Below, piece after piece: positions 53,162 through 61,393 of a stretch of 64,000 nucleotides of DNA. The stretch covers positions 1 to 64,000 of the forward strand of contig JAYTOI010000026.1 in assembly GCA_043747875.1 (NCBI GenBank), read 5' to 3'. Source of the DNA: CADEED01 sp043747875. Its GTDB lineage: Bacteria > Pseudomonadota > Gammaproteobacteria > Steroidobacterales > Steroidobacteraceae. The translations under genes were made by a program, and so were the position numbers. Within the stretch, counting starts at the first letter, position 1. Every line of letters starts with the position of its first letter. Below the pieces are notes generated by a model. It made no database searches, had not been told where the DNA came from, and saw only the letters and a program-made list of their open reading frames with translations.

Positions 53162-53617
53162 ATGACCAGTGCGTCGCGCGTACTGGCGACCGCCGCGTGC
53201 CTGTTGGCCGCGGCGTGCGCTGCGTCCGCCGATGAGCTGCCGGTCGCCGCGCCCGCAGCGAGTGTTCCGACCGCGCAACCCACGGACACCCGCCCGCCCG
53301 GCCAGCGTCTGTACGCGCGGCATTGTCTGAGTTGTCATCAGGCCGATGGCGGCGGCGTACCCAACATGCAGCCGCCCATCGCCGGCGGCACATGGGTGGT
53401 CGGCGACGGCGGTGCGCTGGCGTTGTTCGTGCTGACCGGCGGCTTCGACTCCGCCTCACGCAAGGACGGCGGCGAGGGCAACGTGATGCCGCCGTTCACT
53501 CAGCTTGCGGACGCGGATCTCGCCGAGCTGCTGACGTTCGTTCGCAAGGAATTCGGCCAGGGCGCGTCGCCCGTCAGCGCCGCTACAGTGGCCGAAGCGC
53601 GCGCCTCCTTGCCCTGA
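53162..53617 (+). CDS. Secreted cytochrome c, partner of the upstream dehydrogenase
   Basis: 151 aa. Signal peptide (TAACLLAAACAASADE), then a single-heme class I cytochrome c with CLSCH (C55-x2-C58-H59) preceded by GQRLYARH, and a likely axial Met in NVMPPFTQLAD. Together with the 10-bp gap after the dehydrogenase gene, it probably carries electrons from PQQ to the respiratory chain in the periplasm. A short Ala/Ser tail ends the protein. Confidence 0.9.
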   Translation: MTSASRVLATAACLLAAACAASADELPVAAPAASVPTAQPTDTRPPGQRLYARHCLSCHQADGGGVPNMQPPIAGGTWVVGDGGALALFVLTGGFDSASRKDGGEGNVMPPFTQLADADLAELLTFVRKEFGQGASPVSAATVAEARASLP

Positions 53618-53677
53618 GCGCCGACGCGGCCGCACCCGCGGGCGTCAGCAGCTCGAATGCCAGCGCGCAGCGGCGCA

Positions 53678-54445
53678 TCACTTCACCTTGTAGAGGTGCA
53701 CGTAACGGTCGGTCTTGCCCTTGATCGACGCGTCATAAACCATCTTCTCGAGCTTGTCCTCGGGATTGCGCAGGCCCTGGTAGGCCTTCTCGAACACGAA
53801 ACCCTGTGAGGTGATGCTCTTCTTCGCCCAGTCCTCGTTGAGCCGGTGGAGCTTGCCGGCCATTTCCTTGCCGGTGCCCGCGGCGGCATTGTGGTCAACG
53901 ATGAGTAGTTTGCCGCCCGGCTTGAGCACGCGACGAATCGAAGCGAGGAACCCCTCGCTGCTGATCTCCGGCCAGAATTCCTTTTCGTTGACCCAATACA
54001 CGTCGTGATAGGACATCACGATGATCACGAGATCGGCGCTCTTCGGCGGCAGGCTGAAGTAGCTCGCCTCGACGACGCGTTGCTCGACATTCTGCAGGCG
54101 GCCCTCGGTGAAGCGCGCCTTGATGTCATCCTTCGCATAGTTGACATACGGCAGGTTGTTCACCGCGTACACCTTGCCGGTCGGCCCGACCACGCCGGCT
54201 AACAACTCGGTGTAGTACCCGCCACCCGAGAGCAGGTCCACCACAGTCATGCCGGGTTTGACGCCGGCGAAGGCGAGCACCTCGGCGGGCTTCTCGCGCG
54301 CATCGCGGTCACGGTCGGCCTGGGTGCGATCCGCGCCCGCCATTGCAGTATTGATGGCGGTGTCGATGGTGGCGGCGTCGGCGGCCATCGTCGGAAGAGC
54401 GGGAATGGCGAGTGCCGCCAGAACGCAGAACAGCAGTGTTTTCAT
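53678..54445 (-). CDS. SAM-methyltransferase-fold protein with a signal peptide
   Basis: 255 aa from ATG 54445, decided by the AAGGAGA site 6 nt upstream. Signal peptide MKTLLFCVLAALAIPALPTM with AAD cleavage. The mature part has KPGMTVVDLLSGGGYYTELL (motif I), VYAVNNLPYVNYAKDDIKAR, DLVIIVMSYHDVYWVNEKEF and VLKPGGKLLIVDHNAAAGTG (post-motifs). The fold and motifs look intact, but SAM is not expected in the periplasm, so the protein either acts before export or has another function. It stands alone, divergent from the TPR gene. Confidence 0.85.
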   Translation of the reverse strand: MKTLLFCVLAALAIPALPTMAADAATIDTAINTAMAGADRTQADRDRDAREKPAEVLAFAGVKPGMTVVDLLSGGGYYTELLAGVVGPTGKVYAVNNLPYVNYAKDDIKARFTEGRLQNVEQRVVEASYFSLPPKSADLVIIVMSYHDVYWVNEKEFWPEISSEGFLASIRRVLKPGGKLLIVDHNAAAGTGKEMAGKLHRLNEDWAKKSITSQGFVFEKAYQGLRNPEDKLEKMVYDASIKGKTDRYVHLYKVK

Positions 54446-54549
54446 GGGAATCTCCTTGGGCGCATTATGCGAGACCGTCGGCACCCGCGGAACTTCTTCC
54501 AGCGCGCCCGGTACTCATTTTGGCGAACCAAATCCGTCCGGAGAATCCC

Positions 54550-55236
54550 ATGCGCGTTTCACTTCCCCTCGCTGTTGCGCTGCTGCTCGCGACCACCGGT
54601 GCCGCATTCGGCGCGGGCGGCGGCTCCATGCCGTCGAGCCCGTCGTCCATGCAGTCGCATGAACCGCCCTCGCCGGAGAAGCTCGCCCGGGAAAACTACA
54701 ATTCGGGAGTTCGCGCCGTGGAGCATGGCGACTCCGTCGCCGCTGTCGCAGCGCGGCAAAGCGATCCGCGCAAGGCGGAGAAGACTCTGGACAAGGCGAC
54801 CAAGGCCTACGAGTCGGCGCTCAAGAAATTCACCAAGGCCACCGATCAGCAGCCGCGCATGCACGAGGCCTGGAACTACGTCGGCTACACCAACCGCAAG
54901 CTGGCCCGATATGGGGACGCGCTGGCCGCCTACGACCGCGCGCTCGCGATCAAGCCAAACTATGCCGAGGCGATCGAGTATCGCGGCCACGCGTATCTCG
55001 GCCTCAACCGGCTCGACGAGGCCAAGGACGCGTACCTCAGCCTGTACTCCGGCAATCGCGCGCTCGCCAACAAGTTACTGGCGGCAATGCAGGACTGGGT
55101 GGGCGCGCGCCGTGCCAACCCTTCGGGCGTCGACGTTGGCGCGCTCGACTCGTTTGCAGGGTGGGTCAAGGAGCGCAGCGACATCGCCTCCACCACCGCC
55201 GCGCTCACGCGCGAGGGCGCGCACTCGTCCTGGTGA
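54550..55236 (+). CDS. Secreted TPR-repeat protein
   Basis: 228 aa from ATG 54550 (signal peptide MRVSLPLAVALLLATTGAAF, cleavage near AFG). It then has a Ser/Pro/Met-rich stretch and two or three TPR-like repeats: KAYESALKKFTKATDQQPRM, AWNYVGYTNRKLARYGDALA followed by AYDRALAIKPNYAEAIEYRG, and HAYLGLNRLDEAKDAYLSLY. Periplasmic scaffold. It precedes the di-heme cytochrome gene by 3 bp, so the two are probably translated from one mRNA and may work together. Confidence 0.87.
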   Translation: MRVSLPLAVALLLATTGAAFGAGGGSMPSSPSSMQSHEPPSPEKLARENYNSGVRAVEHGDSVAAVAARQSDPRKAEKTLDKATKAYESALKKFTKATDQQPRMHEAWNYVGYTNRKLARYGDALAAYDRALAIKPNYAEAIEYRGHAYLGLNRLDEAKDAYLSLYSGNRALANKLLAAMQDWVGARRANPSGVDVGALDSFAGWVKERSDIASTTAALTREGAHSSW

Positions 55237-55239
55237 GCC

Positions 55240-56223
55240 ATGCGCCGGGCACGTCCATGGTTGCGCCTCTTTCTTGCCGGCATGCTCGTGGTCGCCGCGA
55301 CGTCCACGCCGGCGGCGGAGGATTTCCGCTGGGATCTGCCGCGCGGTTTCCCCGAGCCCGCGGTGCCGGCCGACAACCCGATGAATCTGGCCAAGGTGGC
55401 GCTTGGCAAACTCCTGTTCGCCGACTCGCGGCTGTCGGTCACGGGGAAGCATTCCTGCGCGAGCTGCCATTCGGCCACGCGCGCGTTCACCGATGGTCGC
55501 GCGCTCGCGCGTGGTGCGACCGGTGAGACGCTGCCGCTCAACGCACCGACCCTGATAAACGCCGCATACAACAGCTCGCTCGGCTGGCGCGATCCGGAAA
55601 CCACCACGTTCGAGCAGCAGATGCTCGGGCCGCTGTTCAACACGCATCCTGTCGAGCTCGGGCTCGCGGGACGTGCGTCCACGCTCGAGAAGACCCTGTC
55701 GGCGGATGCGAGGCTCAAACGCGAGTTCGCGCGCGCGTTTCCCGGCGAGCGGGCGCCCGTCAGGATGGAAAACGTGATCCGCGCCATCGCGGCCTATGAG
55801 CGAACACTGATCTCCGCCCGCTCGCCGTTCGACCGTTATGTATTCGCGGGCCAGCACGATGCCCTGAGCCCGGCTCAAAAACGCGGCATGGAGCTGTTTT
55901 TCGGTGCCGCCGGCTGCGCGCGCTGTCACGGCGGCATCAATTTCGCGGGCGAATGGGTGGACCGCGAGCATCCGGCGGCCCGCGCCGTGCTGGTGGACGC
56001 GGGCACCGGCGAGCCCACGCGCATCCCGACGCTGCGCAATCTCACGGTCACCGCGCCCTACCTGCACGACGGCCGTTTGGCGACGCTCGACGCCGTGCTC
56101 GAACACTACGAGAAACTCGCGGCCGATCCGGTCGCGGACCGGCGTTTCGCGCGCCAACCTCTAACTACCGAGGAGCGCAATCTCCTACGGGATTTCCTCG
56201 TATCGCTCGACGACGCGCCCTAG
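55240..56223 (+). CDS. Di-heme cytochrome c peroxidase family protein, MauG/MbnH-like
   Basis: 327 aa. Signal peptide near LRLFLAGMLVVAATSTPAA, then DLPRGFPEPAVPADNPMNLA and KVALGKLLFADSRLSVTGKH, with two heme sites CASCH and CARCH about 150 residues apart. The segments FTDGRALARGATGETLPLNA and RIPTLRNLTVTAPYLHDGRL match the MbnH branch of the bacterial di-heme peroxidase/MauG family. MbnH modifies a tryptophan in its partner MbnP; no MbnP-like gene is visible here. The upstream TPR gene and downstream DOMON gene are the neighbours. Confidence 0.9.
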   Translation: MRRARPWLRLFLAGMLVVAATSTPAAEDFRWDLPRGFPEPAVPADNPMNLAKVALGKLLFADSRLSVTGKHSCASCHSATRAFTDGRALARGATGETLPLNAPTLINAAYNSSLGWRDPETTTFEQQMLGPLFNTHPVELGLAGRASTLEKTLSADARLKREFARAFPGERAPVRMENVIRAIAAYERTLISARSPFDRYVFAGQHDALSPAQKRGMELFFGAAGCARCHGGINFAGEWVDREHPAARAVLVDAGTGEPTRIPTLRNLTVTAPYLHDGRLATLDAVLEHYEKLAADPVADRRFARQPLTTEERNLLRDFLVSLDDAP

Positions 56224-56240
56224 CGTATATTCGCGCGCGA

Positions 56241-56816
56241 ATGCCCAATGCCCAGGAACCCGAGTCCTACGCGCTGATCCCGCATCCCGCGTCGCAGACC
56301 GGTGCGGTGCGCGCGCTCGACGTCACCGTAGGTCGGGACGCCGGGGCGATTCGCACGCCCGACGAGCTCGTTCTCACCTATCGGCTTTCTGGGGACATTG
56401 CGCAGCTCAGAATGCCGGAGCCGCGGCCGCCGGTGCGTGCGGACGGGTTGTGGCGCCACACCTGCTTCGAGGCCTTCCTGGTGCGGCCGGGTGCCGATGA
56501 ATACTGGGAGTACAACTTTTCCCCGTCCGGCGCCTGGGCGGCCTATCACTTCGCCCGCTATCGCGAGGGAATGGCGCCGCTGCTCAAGGGCGCTCCACCG
56601 CAGATCTGGCTGCAGGCGAGCGCCGACTCGGTGACGCTCACGGCACGCGTCGACCTGGCCTGGCTCACGCGCGCGGAGGCCGAATTGCCGCTGAAGCTCG
56701 GGCTCGCCGCGGTCATCGATGACAAAGCGCACGTGCTTTCCTATTGGGCGCTCGCGCATCGGGCGGAGAAGCCCGATTTCCATCATGCGGACAGCTTTGT
56801 GGCCGGTCTCGACTGA
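56241..56816 (+). CDS. DOMON-like domain protein
   Basis: 191 aa from ATG 56241, 17 bp after the di-heme gene; a GTATATT box at 56224-56230 just before the start could also drive it as a nearly leaderless transcript. Typical DOMON-like sequence: ELVLTYRLSGDIAQLRMPEP, GLWRHTCFEAFLVRPGADEY, WEYNFSPSGAWAAYHFARYR and a C-terminal SYWALAHRAEKPDFHHADSF. Related to carbohydrate/heme-binding DOMON folds (CBM9-like). No signal peptide, so cytoplasmic. Substrate unknown. Confidence 0.85.
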   Translation: MPNAQEPESYALIPHPASQTGAVRALDVTVGRDAGAIRTPDELVLTYRLSGDIAQLRMPEPRPPVRADGLWRHTCFEAFLVRPGADEYWEYNFSPSGAWAAYHFARYREGMAPLLKGAPPQIWLQASADSVTLTARVDLAWLTRAEAELPLKLGLAAVIDDKAHVLSYWALAHRAEKPDFHHADSFVAGLD

Positions 56817-56852
56817 CAGATGGTACCGTTCGCGCTCCACGAAGGAGCGCGA

Positions 56853-58061
56853 GTGATCCAGTTCGGCATCGACAGGTTATTAGGCGACCCGAAGCTGTTG
56901 GGCGAGCTCGAGGGGCGGCGCGTCGCGCTGCTGGCGCACCCGGCTTCGATGACCGCGGACTTCGAGCATTCGCTCGATGCCTTGCGCGGCGTGCGCGGAC
57001 TCGAGATCACCGCTGCTTTCGGCCCGCAGCACGGACTGCGCGGCGACAAGCAGGACAACATGATCGAGTCGCCGGATTTTCGCGATCCGGTGCACGGCAT
57101 ACCGGTGTTCAGTCTCTACGGCGAAGTGCGCCGGCCCGCCGAGGAAATGCTGGCGCACTTCGACGTGCTGCTGGTCGACCTGCAGGACGTGGGATGTCGC
57201 ATCTATACGTTCATCACCACGCTGCTCTACGTACTCGAAGCCGCCGCCGAACACGGAAAAACCGTCTGGGTGCTCGATCGGCCGAACCCCGCGGGCCGAC
57301 CCGTCGAGGGACTGAAGCTGCGCGCCGGCTGGGAGAGTTTCGTGGGCGCGGGACCGCTGCCGATGCGTCACGGCCTCACGCTCGGCGAGCTCGGCATCTG
57401 GTTCGTGAGCCACTTCCGACTCGCGGTGGATTACCGCGTGATTCCGATGCGTGGCTGGAAGCCGGAAGAAGCACCCGGCTACGGCTGGCCCGTCGGCGAG
57501 CGCGCCTGGGTCAACCCGAGTCCGAACGCGGCCAGTCTGGCGATGGTGCGCGCGTACGGCGGCACCGTCATGCTCGAGGGCGCGACTTTGTCGGAGGGTC
57601 GCGGCACGACGCGGCCGCTGGAGTTGTTAGGCGCGCCGGGGCTCGACCCGCGTTCGCTGTTGAACACGATGAACCGGCTGATACCCGGCTGGCTGCGGGG
57701 CTGCCGTCTGCGGCCGTGCTGGTTCGAGCCGACGTTCCAGAAGCACGTCGGCAAACTATGCGCGGGATTTCAGATCCACGTCGACGATGGAGCGTACGTC
57801 CACGGAGAGTTCCGCCCGTGGCGGCTCATCGCCGGCGCCTTCAAGTGCATCCGGCGGCTGCGCGGCGAGTATCCACTGTGGCGCGATTTTCCCTACGAGT
57901 ACGAACACAATCGCCTCGCCATCGACCTGATCAACGGCAGTGAGCTGCTGCGCGAGTGGGTGGACGATCCGGCCGCGACGCCTGCCGATCTCGATCGTAT
58001 CGCGACGCGCGACGAGGCGGCCTGGGAAGAAGAGCGCGCCGACCTGCTGCTGTATCGCTGA
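56853..58061 (+). CDS. DUF1343/NamZ-like exo-beta-N-acetylmuramidase family protein
   Basis: 402 aa. The GTG at 56853 is preferred over ATG 56820 because AAGGAG lies 6 nt upstream and the family begins at IQFGIDRLL. Typical motifs: RRVALLAHPASMTADFEHSL, FGPQHGLRGDKQDNMIESPD, VDLQDVGCRIYTFITTLLYV, LDRPNPAGRPVEGL and PSPNAASLAMVRAYGGTVML, all hallmarks of DUF1343 (NamZ). NamZ-type enzymes release MurNAc from peptidoglycan fragments. No signal peptide, so cytoplasmic recycling is likely. It may be co-transcribed with the DOMON gene. Confidence 0.9.
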   Translation: MIQFGIDRLLGDPKLLGELEGRRVALLAHPASMTADFEHSLDALRGVRGLEITAAFGPQHGLRGDKQDNMIESPDFRDPVHGIPVFSLYGEVRRPAEEMLAHFDVLLVDLQDVGCRIYTFITTLLYVLEAAAEHGKTVWVLDRPNPAGRPVEGLKLRAGWESFVGAGPLPMRHGLTLGELGIWFVSHFRLAVDYRVIPMRGWKPEEAPGYGWPVGERAWVNPSPNAASLAMVRAYGGTVMLEGATLSEGRGTTRPLELLGAPGLDPRSLLNTMNRLIPGWLRGCRLRPCWFEPTFQKHVGKLCAGFQIHVDDGAYVHGEFRPWRLIAGAFKCIRRLRGEYPLWRDFPYEYEHNRLAIDLINGSELLREWVDDPAATPADLDRIATRDEAAWEEERADLLLYR

Positions 58062-58068
58062 GACCGGC

Positions 58069-58110
58069 CGCGGTTTCGACCGCGGCTGGACGCCGACAGT
58101 CGAAACCGCG
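58069..58110. repeat. Hairpin between convergent genes
   Basis: CGCGGTTTCGAC (58069-58080) pairs perfectly with GTCGAAACCGCG (58099-58110), an 18-nt loop apart. It lies 8 bp after the NamZ-like stop and about 50 bp before the UrcA stop. A strong stem without T-run: transcript end or REP-like element. Confidence 0.85.
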
Positions 58111-58160
58111 TCGCGAACATCTCCTGGAGGGCCTTCCCGAAGGCTCTACGCTCGCAGCGC

Positions 58161-58547
58161 TCAGCCCACGCGACGCGTGGTCTCGGCCTGATGCAGCGCC
58201 GAGAGTTGCGGGCGATCCATCTTGCGCACGGCGTTCGCGAGCGCTTCGTCAAAACACTTGTTGATAGTGTGACGCTGAGCGAGCGTCAGGTGCCCGCTGC
58301 CCGCGCCGCACACGTGGCGCGCGGCGCTCTTCAGCTTGCGGTATATCCGCGCGGTGCCCTCGATGGTGCCGAGGGCCTCCGGTTGGTATTTCACCGTGAC
58401 GCTCGGCCCGACGAAGATGGACTCTTCGCTCGAGGCACGCGCGTCCGAGAAGGCGAGTAGACAGGCGGTGAGCGCAATGGCGCCGATGCCTGCGGTGACG
58501 CGCTCGTAAGCGCGCCGCAAAATGGTCGAAGTATTCGAATGAGTCAT
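58161..58547 (-). CDS. UrcA-family secreted protein
   Basis: 128 aa from ATG 58547, decided by GGAGG at 7 nt (another ATG at 58553 overlaps that spacing). Signal peptide around AGIGAIALTACLLAFSDARA. The mature part shows the UrcA pattern: VTVKYQPEALGTIEGTARIY, RKLKSAARHVCGAGS (first Cys), INKCFDEALANAVRKMDRPQ (second Cys) and LSALHQAE. The family is common in Caulobacterales, Sphingomonads and Steroidobacter relatives; function unknown. It stands alone. Confidence 0.87.
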   Translation of the reverse strand: MTHSNTSTILRRAYERVTAGIGAIALTACLLAFSDARASSEESIFVGPSVTVKYQPEALGTIEGTARIYRKLKSAARHVCGAGSGHLTLAQRHTINKCFDEALANAVRKMDRPQLSALHQAETTRRVG

Positions 58548-58799
58548 GGCCAATCCTCCGGTTAAAGCAGCGGAAAACAGCCGATGACGCGTCGACTCAT
58601 CGCTTGCCGGCGTGAGAGGCGAGCCCGAACGTGTCGATCGGAACGCTGGTATAGACGCGCCAGCTCTCGAAAGGGTTGCAACGAAAATGCCCGCATTGCG
58701 CCGGGGCGTTTCGTCGCAGCGCCCAGAGGATCGTTCTCAGGGGCTCACGCCCAACCCCTCAACGCCGCCGAAGCGGCGGCGAACATAGGTGCTGAGAGC
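58548..58799. other. Intergenic region upstream of the UrcA gene
   Basis: About 250 bp; no gene supported. It follows the end of the topoisomerase remnant. Confidence 0.4.
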
Positions 58800-59033
58800 T
58801 CACTTCCCGGCCGGCTGGTCCCCGGGGCGAAGTGCCAGCGGCGACTTCACCGCCCCGCTGGCCGCCGTCCTGGAGGATCCGCGCGCGCCGTAACGGCGCA
58901 GCGTGCCGTTCTGCCATGCGACGAACACGGCGGGATTGATATACGACCTGCGGCACACTGCGGGCGTATTGCGCAGGCCGACCGCGACGTCATTCACCAC
59001 GATGTCGTGCGTGAATCGCGGACGCGCCAGGCT
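58800..59033 (-). pseudogene. DNA topoisomerase IB C-terminal remnant
   Basis: 78 codons on the minus strand, directly in frame after the ParB-like protein's TGA (59034-59036). Reads SLARPRFTHDIVVNDVAVGL then RNTPAVCRRSYINPAVFVAW and QNGTLRR, followed by a Ser/Ala/Gly-rich tail. The NTPAVCRxSYxxP segment with the Tyr is the active-site region at the end of bacterial/poxvirus-type topoisomerase IB. The rest of the enzyme (N-terminal and catalytic core) is absent. It is either decay left after a rearrangement, or a read-through extension of the ParB-like gene. Confidence 0.65.
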
Positions 59034-60044
59034 TCATTCACCCGATTCGGCACCGGCCGCGACGAACGCCAGGTCGCTCATGTTCACCTTGTGGAGATCG
59101 AACTTCTTCGCGGCTGCCACCATGCGCAGCAGCGCCTGCGCGATGGGCATCACGGGCTTCTTGTCGCCGGCCTTCATCTTGTGGAAGCGCACGGGGTTGA
59201 TGCGCGCCACCACGTAGCTGCGCAAGTAGGGCGATTTCATGCCGCGGGCCTGCAGCTGCGCGACGATGCGCTTCACTTCGTTGTCGATCTCCTGGATGCG
59301 CGACGCATAGGCGGCGCGCTCGCGCAGCGCCGCCGGCAGCGGCTTGGTGGTCAGCCTATCTACCTTCTTGAGCACGGGGCTGTACGCACCGCCGCCAAAG
59401 CGCAGATTCTGTTCGTAGACCAGGCCGAGCGTCAGCAGCTCCGCGGCCTCGAACTCGGCCGCGAGCGACGCCTCGGTGCGGGACGGTTCGCGCTTGGCGA
59501 GATTGCGCGCCATGCGCACCACCTCGAGCGACTTGTCCTTGAGGTTGTGCGCCTTCTCCGTGTTCAGCGCGAGGATGCGATAGGACAAGGTCTCGTCCGG
59601 CGAGATCAGCACCGTGAGCTGTTTGAGGCCGAGCATCTTCGCGGCCGCCAGTCGATGGCGTCCGTTCGGTGTCCAGAACTTGCCGTCTTCGCCGCGCACG
59701 ACGATGAGCGGATCGAGAAACGCGGCGGTGGCCTCGATGGCGGCGGCGAGACGCTTTGCGTGCGTCGGCGACAGATCGCGCTGGAACGGAGTCGGCTGCA
59801 CGGCGCTGAACGGCAGCGAGGCGAGCAGCAACGGTCGGCCCCCGAGCGGCTCGCGATACGCGCCGATCGGGGCGCCGTCCGCCTTGCGCACGAGGTCGAC
59901 GACGTTCGCGAGCTCGGGGTGATCGAGCGGCAGCGCTACTTCCGCGGCGGACAGACCGCGCTTGACGGCATTCGGCGCGAGCTTGATCGAGCGTTTGCTC
60001 TTCGACTTGCCGGGCTTAGCCGGCGCTTTCGTTTTTGCGGCCAT
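59034..60044 (-). CDS. ParB N-terminal-domain (ParB/Srx-like) protein
   Basis: 336 aa. Lys/Pro-rich start (MAAKTKAPAKPGKSKSKRSI), then the ParB N-terminal domain with LPFSAVQPTPFQRDLSPTHA (box I region), LDPLIVVRGEDGKFWTPNGR and the GRHRLAAAKMLGLKQLTVLI motif (GRHR, box II). A helical C-terminal part (VVRMARNLAKREPSRTEASL) follows. No ParA gene or parS site is seen, so it is not the chromosome-partitioning ParB; such solitary proteins may bind CTP or ATP. Its start overlaps the NDH-2 stop by 29 nt. Confidence 0.83.
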   Translation of the reverse strand: MAAKTKAPAKPGKSKSKRSIKLAPNAVKRGLSAAEVALPLDHPELANVVDLVRKADGAPIGAYREPLGGRPLLLASLPFSAVQPTPFQRDLSPTHAKRLAAAIEATAAFLDPLIVVRGEDGKFWTPNGRHRLAAAKMLGLKQLTVLISPDETLSYRILALNTEKAHNLKDKSLEVVRMARNLAKREPSRTEASLAAEFEAAELLTLGLVYEQNLRFGGGAYSPVLKKVDRLTTKPLPAALRERAAYASRIQEIDNEVKRIVAQLQARGMKSPYLRSYVVARINPVRFHKMKAGDKKPVMPIAQALLRMVAAAKKFDLHKVNMSDLAFVAAGAESGE

Positions 60045-61326
60045 CTGTGGGGGTCTCGTTCGAATTGCCGAGGATGATGCGCGCGCTGCGCCCGTACGTG
60101 AAATAGGCCCAGGCCCAATTGATGAGCACGATGAGGCGGCTGCGGAATCCGATCAGAAAATATAGGTGCAACACCAGCCAGAACCACCACGCCAATGCGC
60201 CGGAGAAACGCAGATTCGGCAATTGCGCCACGGCGGAATGCCGGCCGATGGTCGCGAGCGCACCGAAGTCGGTGTAGTGGAAGGCCTCGGTCTTGCGTCC
60301 CGCGATGCGCGCGAGGATGTTGCGTGCCACCTGCGCGCCCATCTGTTTGGCAGCGGGCGCGACGCCCGGCACTGGCTTGCCGCCTTGCTCGATGCTGGCG
60401 AGATCGCCCGCGACGAAAATCTCGGGATGTCCGGGCACGGACAGATCGGGCGCAACGCGCACGCGACCAGCGCGATCGAGCTCGACGTCCCCGGAAGCAC
60501 CAACCAGTTGCTTGCCGAGCGGCGAGGCCGCGACACCCGCGGCCCACAGCACGGTGCGCGCGCTGATGCGCTCGCTGCCGATCGCGAGAAAATCCGCGCC
60601 GATGTCAGTGACCGGCGCGCCGGTGCGCACCTCGACGCCGAGTTTTTCGAGTAGCCGGCGCGCCTTGGCGGACAGCGACTCGTGCAACGTCGCGAGCACG
60701 CGCGGGCCGGCTTCGATCAACAGCACGCGCGCGCGCCGCGAGTCGATGCGTCGGAATTCCTTCGCGAGGGTGTGGCGCGCGATCTCGGCCAGGGTGCCCG
60801 CGAGTTCGACGCCGGTCGGACCGGCGCCGATCACGGCGAAGGTCAGGTATGCATCGCGCTCCGTCTCGCACTCGGCGGCTTCGGCGCGCTCGAATGCCTC
60901 GAGAACGCGACGCCGGATGACGAACGCGTCGTCGAGATTCTTGAGGCCGGGGGCGAAGGGCTCCCAGGAATCGTGGCCGAAGTACGCATGCGTCGCGCCG
61001 CTGGCGACGAGCAGATAGTCGTAGGGAATCGTGTGCCCGGCGAGCGAGACGGTGCGCGCGGTGGTGTCGATGCGCGTGACCCCGCCCATCAGCACGGTGG
61101 CGTTGCGCTGATCGCGCAGGATGTGGCGCAGCGGCGCCGCGATCGAGGGCGCGGCGAGGCCGGCGGTGGCCACCTGGTAGAGCAGGGGTTGGAAAAGATG
61201 ATGGTTGCTGCGGTCGATCAGTGTGACCGACACGGGCGCCTTGCGCAGGCGGCGCACGGCCCAGAGGCCGGCGAAGCCGCCGCCTATCACCACCACTCTG
61301 GCTCCCACTTTGGGCGTATTCGACAT
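60016..61326 (-). CDS. ndh: Type II NADH dehydrogenase (NDH-2-like)
   Basis: 436 aa. FAD-binding GGGFAGLWAVRRLRKA at the N-terminus, SNHHLFQPLLYQVATAGLAA, ATHAYFGHDSWEPFAPGLKN, the NADH-binding AVIGAGPTGVELAGTLAEIA and the flavin site FVAGDLASIEQGGKPVPGVA. Near the end is a hydrophobic stretch WWFWLVLHLYFLIGF and FRSRLIVLINWAWAYFTYGR, the membrane attachment typical of NDH-2. It oxidises NADH and reduces quinone at the inner membrane without pumping protons. It is divergent from fumarase with 67 bp between the starts. Confidence 0.93.
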   Translation of the reverse strand: MSNTPKVGARVVVIGGGFAGLWAVRRLRKAPVSVTLIDRSNHHLFQPLLYQVATAGLAAPSIAAPLRHILRDQRNATVLMGGVTRIDTTARTVSLAGHTIPYDYLLVASGATHAYFGHDSWEPFAPGLKNLDDAFVIRRRVLEAFERAEAAECETERDAYLTFAVIGAGPTGVELAGTLAEIARHTLAKEFRRIDSRRARVLLIEAGPRVLATLHESLSAKARRLLEKLGVEVRTGAPVTDIGADFLAIGSERISARTVLWAAGVAASPLGKQLVGASGDVELDRAGRVRVAPDLSVPGHPEIFVAGDLASIEQGGKPVPGVAPAAKQMGAQVARNILARIAGRKTEAFHYTDFGALATIGRHSAVAQLPNLRFSGALAWWFWLVLHLYFLIGFRSRLIVLINWAWAYFTYGRSARIILGNSNETPTDGRKNESAG

Positions 61327-61393
61327 AGGCGCAAAACTTAGCTGAATCCGCGCTTCGGCGCCGCGCTAAAATGTTTCGAGCATCGAGCACGTC

